The notes under the pieces: generated by a model | What the model saw: the letters and a program-made list of their open reading frames with translations, nothing else | What the model was told of the DNA's origin: nothing | Database searches by the model: none | Shown: positions 1 to 9,399 of the stretch, piece by piece | How the letters are laid out: the number at the start of each line of letters is the position of its first letter | Numbering within the stretch: position 1 is the stretch's first letter | Made by a program: the position numbers and the translations under genes | Source of the DNA: Pseudomonadales bacterium | Lineage (GTDB): Bacteria > Pseudomonadota > Gammaproteobacteria > Pseudomonadales > Azotimanducaceae | DNA: 64,000 nucleotides | Direction: 5' to 3' | Assembly (NCBI GenBank): GCA_019090615.1 | Contig: JAHRVQ010000091.1 | Coordinates: forward strand, 16,559-80,558

Positions 1-1
1 A

Positions 2-1336
2 GAGGTTAAACTGGTATTGGACGAGTTACCCTTTAGCCGCAGTGAACGTCGCCCATTTGCACTAGTGCGTATCCGCAATCTACTAGAGTCAAACTTATCC
101 AGCATGCTCGGTCAGACCATCGCCCATCGCATCATCACCAATTCGCTACCGTTTCGAGAAAACTCAACGGGCCAGGCAGTGGTTGAAAGTGTTCAAAATA
201 TGGAAAATCGGTTTGAAGATAAGCAACAACTCCTCACTGGACTAGCAGCAGAACTGGACAACTTGCGGCGCTATCATCGACAAATGTTACAGAATTTACC
301 CACCCCAGTTTGCTCCGTCGACAAAACATTTAAAGTACTTACCTGGAACAGGGCAATGCAGGAATTAACCGGCATCCCGGCAGCCATCATCGTAGATCAC
401 AAACTCGCCAATTTACCCACCGACTGGTACGGCCTATTATTCGATTTCATCAATACGGAAACTATCAATCGATTAAAAATGGAGTTTGATGTACGCAGCC
501 AACCAAGATTACTTTATCTACATAAATCCCTGATTGACACCAACGAAGACGACGTAGTATTGGTAATAGAAGACATAACAGATGAGCAAAAACTGGAAAA
601 TCAACTAGTTCACAACCAACGACTTGCATCTATTGGTCAATTAGCCGCAGGTGTTGCCCATGAAATTGGCAATCCGATTACAGGCATTGCCTGCCTTGCG
701 CAAAATATAAAAATTGAAACTGACCATCCTGAACTGCTGGAAATTTCTTCTGAAATTCTCGAACAGACAGAACGAGTATCCGGCATCCTTGAATCATTAG
801 TAAACTTCGCCCACGGCGGTAAAACCGACAATAAACGCCCCAGTGTGCCCATTGATATATGCCAATGTATCAATGAAGCAATTAATCTGCTCTCCCTGGC
901 AACAGACAGTATCCACATCAATTATGTGAACAACTGTCCGACAGGAATCTTTGTACTGGGAGACGGTCAGCGTTTATTACAGGTATTTGTCAACATCCTC
1001 GCCAACGCAAGGGATGCCTCCAATACCAATGATGAAGTGGTAATAATTGGCGCTATCGTCGATCGACTAGTGCGAATTGACATAGTCGACCTTGGCCACG
1101 GCATCGCACTAAAAGATATGCAGCAGATATTCGAGCCTTTTTATACCACCAAAGACCCAGGCCAGGGAACCGGCCTGGGACTAGCCATTGTCAATTCCAT
1201 TATTGGCGAACATCACGGCTCAATATCAGCTAAAACGAGCGATCCCAGGGGAACTCGAATTCGAATTAAATTACCCTCCTATCAACATGACGAGAACCAT
1301 TTGACTTCAGGGCCTGATTCATTGTTTAGTGCGTGA
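2..1336 (+). CDS. cbrA: Sensor histidine kinase CbrA, C-terminal part (5' end outside window)
   Basis: The reading frame is open to the left edge, so the TTG at 17 is unlikely to be the true start and the N-terminal part is missing. Counting from that TTG, a PAS-like domain covers about residues 90-190. A HisKA box with the phospho-accepting His in AHEIGNP (H215), an N box (NILANARDAS) and ATP-lid motifs (DLGHGI, GTGLGLAIV) follow. In Pseudomonas CbrA this module follows a sodium/solute-symporter-like membrane domain, which would lie upstream. It autophosphorylates and passes phosphate to the sigma-54 activator encoded next, whose start lies just past its stop. The assignment rests on this architecture plus the neighbours cbrB and pcnB. 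Another NtrB-like kinase remains possible. Confidence 0.82.
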   Translation, partial: EVKLVLDELPFSRSERRPFALVRIRNLLESNLSSMLGQTIAHRIITNSLPFRENSTGQAVVESVQNMENRFEDKQQLLTGLAAELDNLRRYHRQMLQNLPTPVCSVDKTFKVLTWNRAMQELTGIPAAIIVDHKLANLPTDWYGLLFDFINTETINRLKMEFDVRSQPRLLYLHKSLIDTNEDDVVLVIEDITDEQKLENQLVHNQRLASIGQLAAGVAHEIGNPITGIACLAQNIKIETDHPELLEISSEILEQTERVSGILESLVNFAHGGKTDNKRPSVPIDICQCINEAINLLSLATDSIHINYVNNCPTGIFVLGDGQRLLQVFVNILANARDASNTNDEVVIIGAIVDRLVRIDIVDLGHGIALKDMQQIFEPFYTTKDPGQGTGLGLAIVNSIIGEHHGSISAKTSDPRGTRIRIKLPSYQHDENHLTSGPDSLFSA

Positions 1337-1364
1337 ATTCCGCGCTAAAAGCTTTGTTAATACA

Positions 1365-2693
1365 ATGGCCAGATCAAATATTCTTATCATCGAAGACGAA
1401 GTCGTCATTCGCAAATCATTGTATAAATTCCTTTCAAAGCAAGGCTTCGATGTATCAGAGGCTGGCTCTCTGAATGAAGCAAAAGATTTCCCACTCAATC
1501 AATTCAGTCTTATTATTACTGATCTTCGTCTGCCTGGGCCTATAGGCACAGATGTCATAAAGTTAGCCCCAAACGTCCCTGTTCTGGTGATGACAAGTTA
1601 TGCCAGTGTCAGCTCCGCGGTAGAATCGATGAAATTGGGCGCTGCAGATTATATCGCCAAGCCATTCGACTATGACGACCTGCTAAGCGCCGTTAAAGCA
1701 TTGATAAAAAATACCGAAGACAGTCTCAGCAAACCAATTGAAGGTATGGTTGGCCAATGCGAGCCTATGCAACAGCTTTACGGGCGCATCAATAAGGTTG
1801 CACCAACTAGTACCAACGTACTTGTTTTAGGAGAATCCGGCACAGGTAAAGAACTAGTTGCCAAGGCCATTCATGCTGGTAGTAAACAATCTCAAAAAGA
1901 AATGATTTCTCTAAACTGTGCGGCGATTCCTGAGAGCCTCATTGAATCTGAATTATTTGGTCACGAAAAAGGCGCATTCACGGGCGCCACCAATCGCCGA
2001 GTAGGGCTTGTTGAAGCAGCCGATGGCAGCACATTGTTCCTCGACGAAATTGGCGAGTTGCCTCTTGAGGCTCAGGCCAGATTGCTCAGGGTACTTCAGG
2101 AAGGCGAAGTTCGTCGAGTAGGTTCCATTGAAACCATCAATGTAAATATAAGATTAATCGCGGCAACCCACCGCGACCTTAAAAGTCTTACTCAAAGTGG
2201 CCACTTTAGAGAAGACCTCTACTATCGACTCAATGTTGTCAAACTCACTCTCCCGCCCCTCCGAGAACGCCAGGGCGACCTGGAAGAATTAGCTGATCAC
2301 TATTTAAAAACCCATTGTGAAAAACTCCAAAAGCCCTACCTTAACTTCTCTGAAGAGACTCGCCGCCTAATTGTCAGCTATCGCTGGCCCGGTAACATAC
2401 GTGAACTTAAAAATGCCATCGAACGCGCAGTCATATTATGCGAGCACGCGGTTATTTCACCCGACCTGCTCGCCATTGAAATCGAACACTCGCCGCCACA
2501 GGATCCCCAGGAAGCAGAAAATACGAGACCTGAGGATTTGTCTCTGGAGGACTATTTCCAAAAATTTGTTATGCAAAACCAGGATGGCATGACAGAAACA
2601 GAACTTGCTCAGCGACTTGGCATTAGTCGAAAGTCACTATGGCAAAAACGTCAAAAGCTCAACCTGCCACGGGAAAGGTCCAAAAAGAAGTAA
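1365..2693 (+). CDS. cbrB: Sigma-54-dependent response regulator CbrB
   Basis: NtrC-family activator of 442 residues. The receiver domain has phospho-acceptor D53 (ITDLRLPG). The AAA+ domain has Walker A GESGTGKE (156-163) and the sigma-54 contact loop GAFTGA (203-208). A Fis-type helix-turn-helix sits at the C-terminus (LAQRLGISRKSLWQKRQKL). The ATG at 1365 is preferred over the GTG at 1329 because the family begins with a short tail before the NILIIEDE strand; no strong Shine-Dalgarno is visible. In Pseudomonas the CbrA/CbrB pair controls carbon/nitrogen balance, chiefly by activating the small RNA CrcZ. A matching sigma-54 promoter and RNA-like element follow this gene here. Confidence 0.88.
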   Translation: MARSNILIIEDEVVIRKSLYKFLSKQGFDVSEAGSLNEAKDFPLNQFSLIITDLRLPGPIGTDVIKLAPNVPVLVMTSYASVSSAVESMKLGAADYIAKPFDYDDLLSAVKALIKNTEDSLSKPIEGMVGQCEPMQQLYGRINKVAPTSTNVLVLGESGTGKELVAKAIHAGSKQSQKEMISLNCAAIPESLIESELFGHEKGAFTGATNRRVGLVEAADGSTLFLDEIGELPLEAQARLLRVLQEGEVRRVGSIETINVNIRLIAATHRDLKSLTQSGHFREDLYYRLNVVKLTLPPLRERQGDLEELADHYLKTHCEKLQKPYLNFSEETRRLIVSYRWPGNIRELKNAIERAVILCEHAVISPDLLAIEIEHSPPQDPQEAENTRPEDLSLEDYFQKFVMQNQDGMTETELAQRLGISRKSLWQKRQKLNLPRERSKKK

Positions 2694-2722
2694 TAGGCCA
2701 CATTGGAATACAAACGCACAAA

Positions 2723-2792
2723 GTTACTCAAAAGTGTTACCCGCAGCGCGAATTGTTACCTTATACCCCACTAACTTGTAACCAATGGTTAC
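2723..2792 (+). promoter_or_regulatory. Cluster of GTTAC/GTAAC activator sites upstream of the sigma-54 promoter
   Basis: Five GTTAC-type boxes fall within 70 bp: GTTACT (2723), TGTTACC (2735), TGTTACC (2754), GTAACC (2778) and GGTTAC (2787). The last two form a perfect inverted repeat, GTAACCAATGGTTAC. They lie about 60-130 bp upstream of the -24/-12 element, the usual place for NtrC-type enhancer sites, and TGTTAC/GTAACA half-sites are described for CbrB. That CbrB binds here is inferred. Confidence 0.6.
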
Positions 2793-2853
2793 ACATATTC
2801 CGAGCGAATATAACGATAGCTCCTAAACCGCTGTTTTTTATGCATTATTTATA

Positions 2854-2870
2854 TTGGCATGGAAGGTGCA
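2854..2870 (+). promoter_or_regulatory. Sigma-54 (-24/-12) promoter
   Basis: TTGGCATGGAAGGTGCA carries the invariant GG (2856-2857) and GC (2868-2869) exactly 10 nt apart, matching TGGCAYG-N4-TTGC except for G in place of the first T. The predicted start of transcription is near 2881. It sits directly behind a sigma-54 activator gene and in front of an A-rich RNA element with a terminator. Confidence 0.75.
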
Positions 2871-2880
2871 TTTATTATTA

Positions 2881-3010
2881 ATGAAAACAATGAAAACAAA
2901 ATGTGCCAAAAATTAAAATAACAGGCACAAAAAATAATAAAAATAATAAAAATAATAAAAATAATAAACTGGCTCGCTGAAATGGGGAAAGTTCGCTTTC
3001 TCCATTTTTC
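2881..3010 (+). ncRNA. Candidate CrcZ-like Hfq/Crc-sequestering small RNA
   Basis: This is an intergenic transcript of about 130 nt predicted from a sigma-54 promoter (start near 2881) and an intrinsic terminator (2981-3010). Near its 5' end are AAAACAA elements. A stem of TGTGCC (2902-2907) with GGCACA (2924-2929) closes an A-rich loop. Between 2930 and 2967 a 9-nt unit AATAATAAA is repeated four times; each copy contains AAUAAUAA, fitting the A-A-N triplet motif bound by Hfq with Crc in Pseudomonas. The position between cbrB and pcnB equals that of crcZ. It is much shorter than Pseudomonas CrcZ (about 400 nt). Function is inferred and no protein of credible composition is encoded. Confidence 0.68.
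2981..3010 (+). terminator. Intrinsic terminator of the CrcZ-like RNA
   Basis: An 11-bp stem (AATGGGGAAAG with CTTTCTCCATT, one G-U pair) closes a TTCG tetraloop at 2992-2995 and runs into a T-rich tail. Confidence 0.8.
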
Positions 3011-3144
3011 TTCATTCCTTACGTATATTAATTCCTTCTTTAAGAATCTCTTCACAACAACTCCTGCGAATCATTGCTAGTTGCCGTCGCCGCAATTCGT
3101 TGTGTCTGTTAGTATTAGACATAGTAAGACATTCGAAATCCTAA

Positions 3145-4503
3145 ATGTTAGATATAGAAACGGAACTCTCCAACAACCCAGTCAGCGCAAATGCGTTAAA
3201 AGTTGTTAAACGACTCACCAAAGAAGGCCACGAGGCCTATTTGGTTGGCGGTTGTGTACGTGATTTACTGCTCGGAAAATCACCCAAAGATTTTGATGTG
3301 GCCACCAGCGCGCACCCAGATGAAGTCCTGGGTATATTCAGAAATGCCCGCCCCATAGGCAGACGATTTAAAATTGTGCATATCAGGTTTGGCCGCGAGA
3401 TTATCGAAGTAGCCACATTTCGAGCCCCACATAATAGCGCTGAGACACAGGCCAATTTTTCAGAAACCGGCATGATATTGTCGGATAATATCTACGGCAC
3501 CTTTGAAGAAGACGTCTTTCGCCGCGACTTCACCATGAACGCCTTGTATTACGATGCTAATTCTAACGCCATAAAAGATCTGGTTGGCGGATTAGATGAT
3601 ATTAAAAACCAACAAATCCAGCTGATAGGCAACCCAGAAGAGAGATACCGCGAAGACCCTGTCAGGATGCTAAGGGCTTTGCGATTCAAGGCCAAACTAG
3701 GGTTTGATCTTGAGCCACAAACAGCACAATTATTAAGACAGTTTGGCCATCTACTGCACGCTATACCCGCAGCAAGGTTATTTGATGAAGTTCTCAAACT
3801 TTTCATGTCTGGACATGGCGAGCAATCCTTAACCACACTTAACGAATATGACCTGTTTGGCTGGTTGTTTCCAGCCACACATCATAGCCTGCAAGGCAAA
3901 AGTAACATCGAAACTAACGCTCAAATTGACAGCCCAGATATTCAGAGCTCGGAAATTAATAGCTCAGAGATTAAAAGCTCAGAAACAGAATATTCAGCAA
4001 AACTTATTCAGCTTGCACTTGTTAGTACAGATACCCGCATTAGAAATGCCAAACCAGTAACACCAGCATTCGTTTATGCCGCCCTGCTATGGCAACCTTA
4101 TATCAAGGAAAAGCGCCGCCTTGAACAACTCGACGGCCATACTGAGACCAGCGCCTCACATCAAGCAGCGACCCACGTAATAACTAAACAGCAGAGTCAT
4201 ACGGCGATTCCAAGACGATTTTCTGTAACAATACGCGAAATCTGGCATTTACAATCTCGTCTGCCAGTTCGCTTTGGAAAAAAAGCAGAGATCCTGCTGG
4301 CACATAAACGATTTCGCGCGGCATATGATTTTTTCGTTCTTAGAGAAGCTTCTGGGGAACAATTGGATGGTGTAGGGCAATGGTGGACGTCATACCAGGA
4401 ATGCAACCCAGATGAACGATTAAAAATGACCCGAGAAATTGCCAAACCAAAAAGGAAACGGAAACGCAAGAGGCGCCCCAAACGTCAAAGCCCTGGCGAA
4501 TAA
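3145..4503 (+). CDS. pcnB: Poly(A) polymerase I
   Basis: Adds 3' poly(A) tails that mark RNAs for decay. It is a class II nucleotidyltransferase of the tRNA-nucleotidyltransferase type: the head motif VGGCVRDLLLG (about 34-44) and the catalytic Asp pair in DFDVATSA (D49, D51) are present, then the RDFTMNALYYD motif and a helical neck/body. The C-terminus is very basic (KRKRKRKRRPKR), as in bacterial PcnB. Length of 452 residues is normal. A low-complexity Ser/Glu stretch near residues 255-285 (repeated SSEI) looks like a lineage-specific insertion. It follows the small RNA locus, as pcnB does in Pseudomonas. Confidence 0.93.
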   Translation: MLDIETELSNNPVSANALKVVKRLTKEGHEAYLVGGCVRDLLLGKSPKDFDVATSAHPDEVLGIFRNARPIGRRFKIVHIRFGREIIEVATFRAPHNSAETQANFSETGMILSDNIYGTFEEDVFRRDFTMNALYYDANSNAIKDLVGGLDDIKNQQIQLIGNPEERYREDPVRMLRALRFKAKLGFDLEPQTAQLLRQFGHLLHAIPAARLFDEVLKLFMSGHGEQSLTTLNEYDLFGWLFPATHHSLQGKSNIETNAQIDSPDIQSSEINSSEIKSSETEYSAKLIQLALVSTDTRIRNAKPVTPAFVYAALLWQPYIKEKRRLEQLDGHTETSASHQAATHVITKQQSHTAIPRRFSVTIREIWHLQSRLPVRFGKKAEILLAHKRFRAAYDFFVLREASGEQLDGVGQWWTSYQECNPDERLKMTREIAKPKRKRKRKRRPKRQSPGE

Positions 4504-4778
4504 ATAACGCCGACGACGATTGCCTTCGCAATCGTATTTAACCCAGCAAATTAGTGCTAATAAAGTATTTTTTCACTATTATTATGACCTACTACCGCTT
4601 ACACAAATCCCAGAGCTGATGAAAGGCAACAATAAACCTCTCTCAAATAAAACAAATTTGGCGCCAAAACCTTCGTGTCAAAATAAGGCTACTCAGCCTG
4701 CATTGCATATTTACTCAATGTATTTTATGGATAAAATCCAGGTAATCTTTCGCTTTATGACAAATGATCGGCAATCGC

Positions 4779-6416
4779 ATGACTGCTCTTGAATATCCCA
4801 GCTGGGAAAAGCTGCGTCAGCATGCGCAAACAGCCAGCAAATTCACGCTGCGCCAGTTATTCGCTGCAAACCGCCATCGAGCTGAAATCTATAGCCTGGA
4901 GGCAGCAGGGCTTTTTCTTGATTACTCCAAAAATCTGATCAACGATACAACCATAGAGTTATTCCAGCAGTTAGCTAGAGAAGCAGAACTAAAACAAGCA
5001 ATTACAAACATGCTCGATGGCGGCATCGTCAATTCAACGGAAAACCGAGCAGCTTTACATACTCTGCTACGGGCTGACCCAACAAAGGCTAAAGATAACC
5101 TGAACACCCACGCCAATCTGGTCGCCAATGCCTGCAAACAAATTAAAGAAACCAGTCAGGCAATTCGACTAGGCAGCTGGAAAGGTTATAGCGGTAATAC
5201 GATTAAGGATATTGTGCATATTGGTATTGGTGGCTCATATCTCGGCCCCTACATGCTTGACGAAGCACTCGAACCCTATCGCACCAAAGGCAAAGAGCGC
5301 GACATTTGCTGCCACTATGTGGCCAATATTGATGCTCATCATATAACTCAATTGCTGCAACAGCTTGAACCCGCGAACACTGTGATTATTATCGTATCTA
5401 AAAGTTTCACTACCCTTGAAACAAAAATAAATGCAGCAACAGCCAAACAATGGCTGCTTACCGACATGGAACTAAAGGACCTGTCAAAACACCTCATAGG
5501 GATTACCGCTAACACCAGCGCAGCCACCCAATTCGGTATAGCAGCAAAGAATGTATTACCCCTTTGGGACTGGGTAGGGGGAAGATATAGCCTATGGTCT
5601 GCAGTCAGTCTACCCATCGCTATCCGATATGGCTTTGACGCATTTGAACAACTCCTGCAAGGTGCCGCGGCAATGGATGAACATTTCAGTCAAACAGAAT
5701 TATCTGCCAACATGCCGATGATACTGGCTTGTCTCGGCTTATGGTATCAGCATTTTTTTAACGCGAATTCCCACGCTGTATTAACCTATGACCATGGGTT
5801 GCGCTATTTTGCTGACCATCTACAACAACTCGATATGGAAAGTAATGGCAAATCGGTCAAACTCAACGGCGCTGCCGTTGACTACCCGACGGGGCCCATC
5901 GTCTGGGGCGGCGAAGGTAGCAACGGACAACACGCCTACCACCAACTACTACATCAGGGCACCCATTTTGTCAGCCTCGATTTCATTCTGCCACTCAAAC
6001 CACATCATCATTTAAAAGAACACCATGACTGGTTAGTTGCTAGTTGCTTTAGCCAAAGCCAGGCTTTGATGTTGGGCCGACAATTTGAACAAATTGAGCA
6101 AAATAATAATGACGCCTCTGTGGCTCAGGAACTAACGCGGCAACAGCATAAATCAATGCCCGGTAATCGGCCTTCGAATACACTTCTCCTGAATCAGGTC
6201 ACACCCCATTCCCTGGGCGCTTTAACTGCCCTTTACGAACACAAGGTATTTTGTCAGGCAGTTATTCTACAAATAAACCCATTTGATCAATGGGGCGTGG
6301 AGCTCGGCAAAGAATTAAGCCAGGCAGTCTATTCATCTATTCAAACTGGGGAGGCAGGACTTGATGCCTCTACCAACTCACTGACAGCGCGTTATCGGAA
6401 AACTTTTCCCAACTAA
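4779..6416 (+). CDS. pgi: Glucose-6-phosphate isomerase
   Basis: Interconverts glucose-6-phosphate and fructose-6-phosphate in the cytoplasm. The length, about 545 residues, and the conserved blocks are typical: [23 protein letters not shown], the signature [33 protein letters not shown] and the C-terminal [12 protein letters not shown]. The ATG at 4779 fits the family N-terminus; an in-frame ATG lies 15 nt upstream at 4764 and neither has a clear ribosome site. In Pseudomonas folK and panBCD separate pcnB and pgi. Here only about 275 non-coding bases do. Confidence 0.93.
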   Translation: MTALEYPSWEKLRQHAQTASKFTLRQLFAANRHRAEIYSLEAAGLFLDYSKNLINDTTIELFQQLAREAELKQAITNMLDGGIVNSTENRAALHTLLRADPTKAKDNLNTHANLVANACKQIKETSQAIRLGSWKGYSGNTIKDIVHIGIGGSYLGPYMLDEALEPYRTKGKERDICCHYVANIDAHHITQLLQQLEPANTVIIIVSKSFTTLETKINAATAKQWLLTDMELKDLSKHLIGITANTSAATQFGIAAKNVLPLWDWVGGRYSLWSAVSLPIAIRYGFDAFEQLLQGAAAMDEHFSQTELSANMPMILACLGLWYQHFFNANSHAVLTYDHGLRYFADHLQQLDMESNGKSVKLNGAAVDYPTGPIVWGGEGSNGQHAYHQLLHQGTHFVSLDFILPLKPHHHLKEHHDWLVASCFSQSQALMLGRQFEQIEQNNNDASVAQELTRQQHKSMPGNRPSNTLLLNQVTPHSLGALTALYEHKVFCQAVILQINPFDQWGVELGKELSQAVYSSIQTGEAGLDASTNSLTARYRKTFPN

Positions 6417-6438
6417 CGCTAAACATAGGGGACCGCAT

Positions 6439-8370
6439 ATGTCTCGGGACAAGGTTTACTCGATTATTCCAGCCGCACAAAGCACAACTTTTATTGATAA
6501 CGACAAGTATCTATCAATGTATGATGCTTCGATCAACGACCCAGAATCATTTTGGCCCGTGCAGGCAAATGAATTTTTAACCTGGTCCAAACCCTGGAAT
6601 CAGCTCACTAACTCCGACTTCAGCCAGGGTAAAGCAGCCTGGTTTATTGGTGGCGAGTTAAATGCCTCAGTAAATTGTATTGATCGCCATCTTGAAAAAA
6701 ATGCCGATCAAGTTGCCATTATCTGGGAAGGCGATAACCCAGCAGAACAAGCCAGCATTACCTACCAACAGCTTCATGAGGAAGTCTGCAGGCTTGCCAA
6801 CGTACTCAAAGCACGGGGCATAAAAAAAGGCGACCGAGTCTGCATCTATATGCCCATGATACCCGAGGCTGCCTATGCCATGCTTGCCTGTGCCCGCATT
6901 GGCGCCGTACATAGCGTGGTTTTCGGTGGATTTTCACCACAGGCGCTACAGGATCGTATACTCGATTCTGACTGCCAAAGCCTAATCACGGCTGACGAAG
7001 GCTTACGCGGCGGAAAACCAGTTCCTCTCAAACTTAATGCCGACAAGGCACTGGAAAAATGCCCGAACGTTCATACTGTACTGGTCGTCAAGCGCACTGG
7101 GGCGAGCGTGAACTGGAATGAAGAACGGGATATTTGGTATAGCGACGCAACCCGCGAGGTTTCTACCAACTGCGAACCTACCCCGATGGATAGTGAAGAC
7201 CCGCTTTTCATCCTGTATACCTCAGGTTCCACAGGCAAACCCAAAGGTGTACTACATACCACCGGGGGATATCTACTTCAGGCCGCTATGACCCATAAAT
7301 ATGTCTTTGACTATCATGCCGGCGACATATACTGGTGTACCGCAGATGTAGGCTGGGTAACTGGACATTCTTATATCGTCTACGGGCCCCTGACAAATGG
7401 TGCAACAACACTGATGTTTGAAGGTGTACCAACCTACCCGGATGCGTCCCGATGCTGGCAGGTTGTTGATAAACATAAGGTAAATATTTTCTATACAGCT
7501 CCCACTGCCCTACGGGCATTAATGGGCCAGGGCGATGAATTTGTAACTAAAACCTCACGCCAGTCTTTACGTCTACTCGGGTCCGTTGGAGAACCAATTA
7601 ACCCTGAAGCCTGGGAATGGTATTACCAGGTTATCGGAGAATCAAAATGCCCCATCGTTGATACCTGGTGGCAGACAGAAACCGGCGGCATTATGATCAC
7701 CCCACTACCCGGCGCTACAGCACTAAAACCCGGTTCAGCTACTCGGCCATTCTTCGGCGTCAAAGCTGTTTTATTGGACCCAGACGGGAACGAAATCGAA
7801 GGCACTGGATCAGGCAACCTTGCTATTAGCCAATCATGGCCAGGACAAATAAGGTCAGTATTTGGCGATCACCAACGTTGTATTGAGACCTATTATTCTA
7901 CTTATGCAGGTTATTATTTCACCGGCGACGGTGCCCGTCGCGATGCAGACGGATACTACTGGATAACAGGTAGAGTTGATGATGTACTAAATATTTCCGG
8001 CCACAGGATGGGCACAGCAGAAGTAGAAAGCGCGCTGGTCTTACATGAAGCTGTCGCGGAAGCCGCTGTGGTCGGATTCCCCCATGATATTAAAGGCCAG
8101 GGTATATATGCCTACGTGACGTTAATGTCAGGTATAACCGGTAGCACGGAACTGCTCGCTGAATTGAACAATATGGTACGCACTGAAATTGGTGCTATCG
8201 CCAAACCCGATATTATCCAGTGGGCACCCAGCCTACCTAAAACTCGGTCAGGCAAAATTATGCGGCGCATCCTGCGGAAAATCGCCGAAAATGAGCTGGA
8301 TAATTTAGGCGACATTAGTACCCTGGCAGACCCCAGTGTTGTTGACGACCTTATTAAGAACCGCCCTTAA
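6439..8370 (+). CDS. acs: Acetyl-coenzyme A synthetase
   Basis: Activates acetate to acetyl-CoA via acetyl-AMP. It is a 643-residue ANL-superfamily enzyme with the AMP-binding motif [20 protein letters not shown], the [10 protein letters not shown] block and the hinge region. The catalytic Lys, the usual site of reversible acetylation, lies in [14 protein letters not shown] near the C-terminus. GGGGACC ends 4 nt before the ATG and is a good ribosome site. It lies 22 bp after pgi. Acetate use is under CbrAB/Crc carbon control in pseudomonads, so nearness to cbrAB is suggestive only. Confidence 0.94.
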   Translation: MSRDKVYSIIPAAQSTTFIDNDKYLSMYDASINDPESFWPVQANEFLTWSKPWNQLTNSDFSQGKAAWFIGGELNASVNCIDRHLEKNADQVAIIWEGDNPAEQASITYQQLHEEVCRLANVLKARGIKKGDRVCIYMPMIPEAAYAMLACARIGAVHSVVFGGFSPQALQDRILDSDCQSLITADEGLRGGKPVPLKLNADKALEKCPNVHTVLVVKRTGASVNWNEERDIWYSDATREVSTNCEPTPMDSEDPLFILYTSGSTGKPKGVLHTTGGYLLQAAMTHKYVFDYHAGDIYWCTADVGWVTGHSYIVYGPLTNGATTLMFEGVPTYPDASRCWQVVDKHKVNIFYTAPTALRALMGQGDEFVTKTSRQSLRLLGSVGEPINPEAWEWYYQVIGESKCPIVDTWWQTETGGIMITPLPGATALKPGSATRPFFGVKAVLLDPDGNEIEGTGSGNLAISQSWPGQIRSVFGDHQRCIETYYSTYAGYYFTGDGARRDADGYYWITGRVDDVLNISGHRMGTAEVESALVLHEAVAEAAVVGFPHDIKGQGIYAYVTLMSGITGSTELLAELNNMVRTEIGAIAKPDIIQWAPSLPKTRSGKIMRRILRKIAENELDNLGDISTLADPSVVDDLIKNRP

Positions 8371-8398
8371 GGTGTCCAGTTATTGGCAGTGCTTATCA

Positions 8399-8421
8399 AG
8401 CCGAATTGAAAAAATTCGGCT
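8399..8421 (+). other. Hairpin between acs and rlmA
   Basis: AGCCGAATT pairs perfectly with AATTCGGCT around a 5-nt A-rich loop. No T-run follows, so it may be an mRNA-stabilising or attenuating hairpin rather than a terminator. Confidence 0.4.
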
Positions 8422-8430
8422 ATAGCTCCT

Positions 8431-9249
8431 ATGTCTGTGACAACAATGATCAAATACTTAATCTGCCCGATTTGCTCGGGCGGATTAAGCAAAACCGGAC
8501 AAACCCTTCAGTGTGATAATAGACACTCTTACGACATATCCCGCGAAGGATATATCAACCTATTATTGCCTCAACATAAGCAAAGTAAACACCCCGGCGA
8601 CTCGAAAGAAATGGTGGCATCACGCCGAGATTTCCACAAAACAAGGCTGTATAAACCACTAGCAGACGCACTAAGCGCTCACCTGTCTGACCAGGCCAAT
8701 GTCCTAGACCTTGGTTGTGGCGAAGGAAGTTACAGCCAATGGCTGCTCGATTCTGAGCCAGGCATTACCTATTACGGTGTAGATATTTCGCAAAATGCCA
8801 TCAAGTCAGCCGCAAAAAGAATTCCCAATGGGACGTTTATAGTTGCTTCAAATTGGCGACTGCCAGTGTCCAGTAAAAGCTTTGATCGCATCATCAGTAT
8901 ATTTGCCCCGACCCAGCAAGATCAGCTACATCGCGTACTTAAAACCCAGGGTTACTGGATCAATGTTACGCCAGGTAGTCAACATCTCATCGAATTACGG
9001 CATAAACTATTTGACCAAACTAAGGAAATTGATAAACAAGTAGACTATCCAGGCTGGCGCATCATTTCCCAACAGCACTTAGGATTCACAATGAATCTTA
9101 CGAAACCGGCTATAACGTCGCTAATAGATATGACCCCCTATATCTGGAAAGCGCAGTCGACACGCATAAAAGAAACCAAGGCATTATCGGCACTGAGCGT
9201 TGGTGTTGATTTTCAAATCACTCTGCGCTCTTCCACGCTTAAAGTTTAA
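8431..9249 (+). CDS. rlmA: RlmA-type 23S rRNA (guanine-N1)-methyltransferase
   Basis: Predicted SAM-dependent methyltransferase acting on 23S rRNA hairpin 35 (G745 in E. coli). An N-terminal zinc site is visible (CPIC near residues 12-15, then C and H in CDNRHSYD), followed by GYINLLLPQHK. A Rossmann fold has the SAM motif VLDLGCGEGSYS near residue 91. Length of 272 is normal for RrmA/RlmA. It lies alone between acs and the convergent pnp operon and ends ahead of a bidirectional terminator. Family membership is clear; the exact target base is inferred. Confidence 0.85.
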   Translation: MSVTTMIKYLICPICSGGLSKTGQTLQCDNRHSYDISREGYINLLLPQHKQSKHPGDSKEMVASRRDFHKTRLYKPLADALSAHLSDQANVLDLGCGEGSYSQWLLDSEPGITYYGVDISQNAIKSAAKRIPNGTFIVASNWRLPVSSKSFDRIISIFAPTQQDQLHRVLKTQGYWINVTPGSQHLIELRHKLFDQTKEIDKQVDYPGWRIISQQHLGFTMNLTKPAITSLIDMTPYIWKAQSTRIKETKALSALSVGVDFQITLRSSTLKV

Positions 9250-9303
9250 CGCCTTCCATCAGATCATATTCGCCCTAAAGCCGCTTCTGAAACTAAAAAA
9301 AAC

Positions 9304-9345
9304 ACAAAAAAAAGGGTAGCCTATTAATTCGGCAACCCTTTTTAT
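9304..9345. terminator. Bidirectional terminator between rlmA and pnp
   Basis: AAAAAGGGTAGCC pairs with GGCAACCCTTTTT (one mismatch), with A-runs on one side and T-runs on the other, between convergent genes. Confidence 0.8.
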
Positions 9346-9399
9346 TTAACCTAGGAACCTTTAGCCAAAAAACAGCTAACGGCTCACTTTATGCAAACC

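Noticed and set aside
2849..3055. 68-codon - strand frame across the A-rich repeats
   Set aside because: Its protein is a run of FIIFIIF units caused by the AATAATAAA array; it is better explained by the small RNA on the other strand.
4520..4792. 90-codon + frame between pcnB and pgi
   Set aside because: No ribosome site and no recognisable domain, and it overlaps the pgi start.
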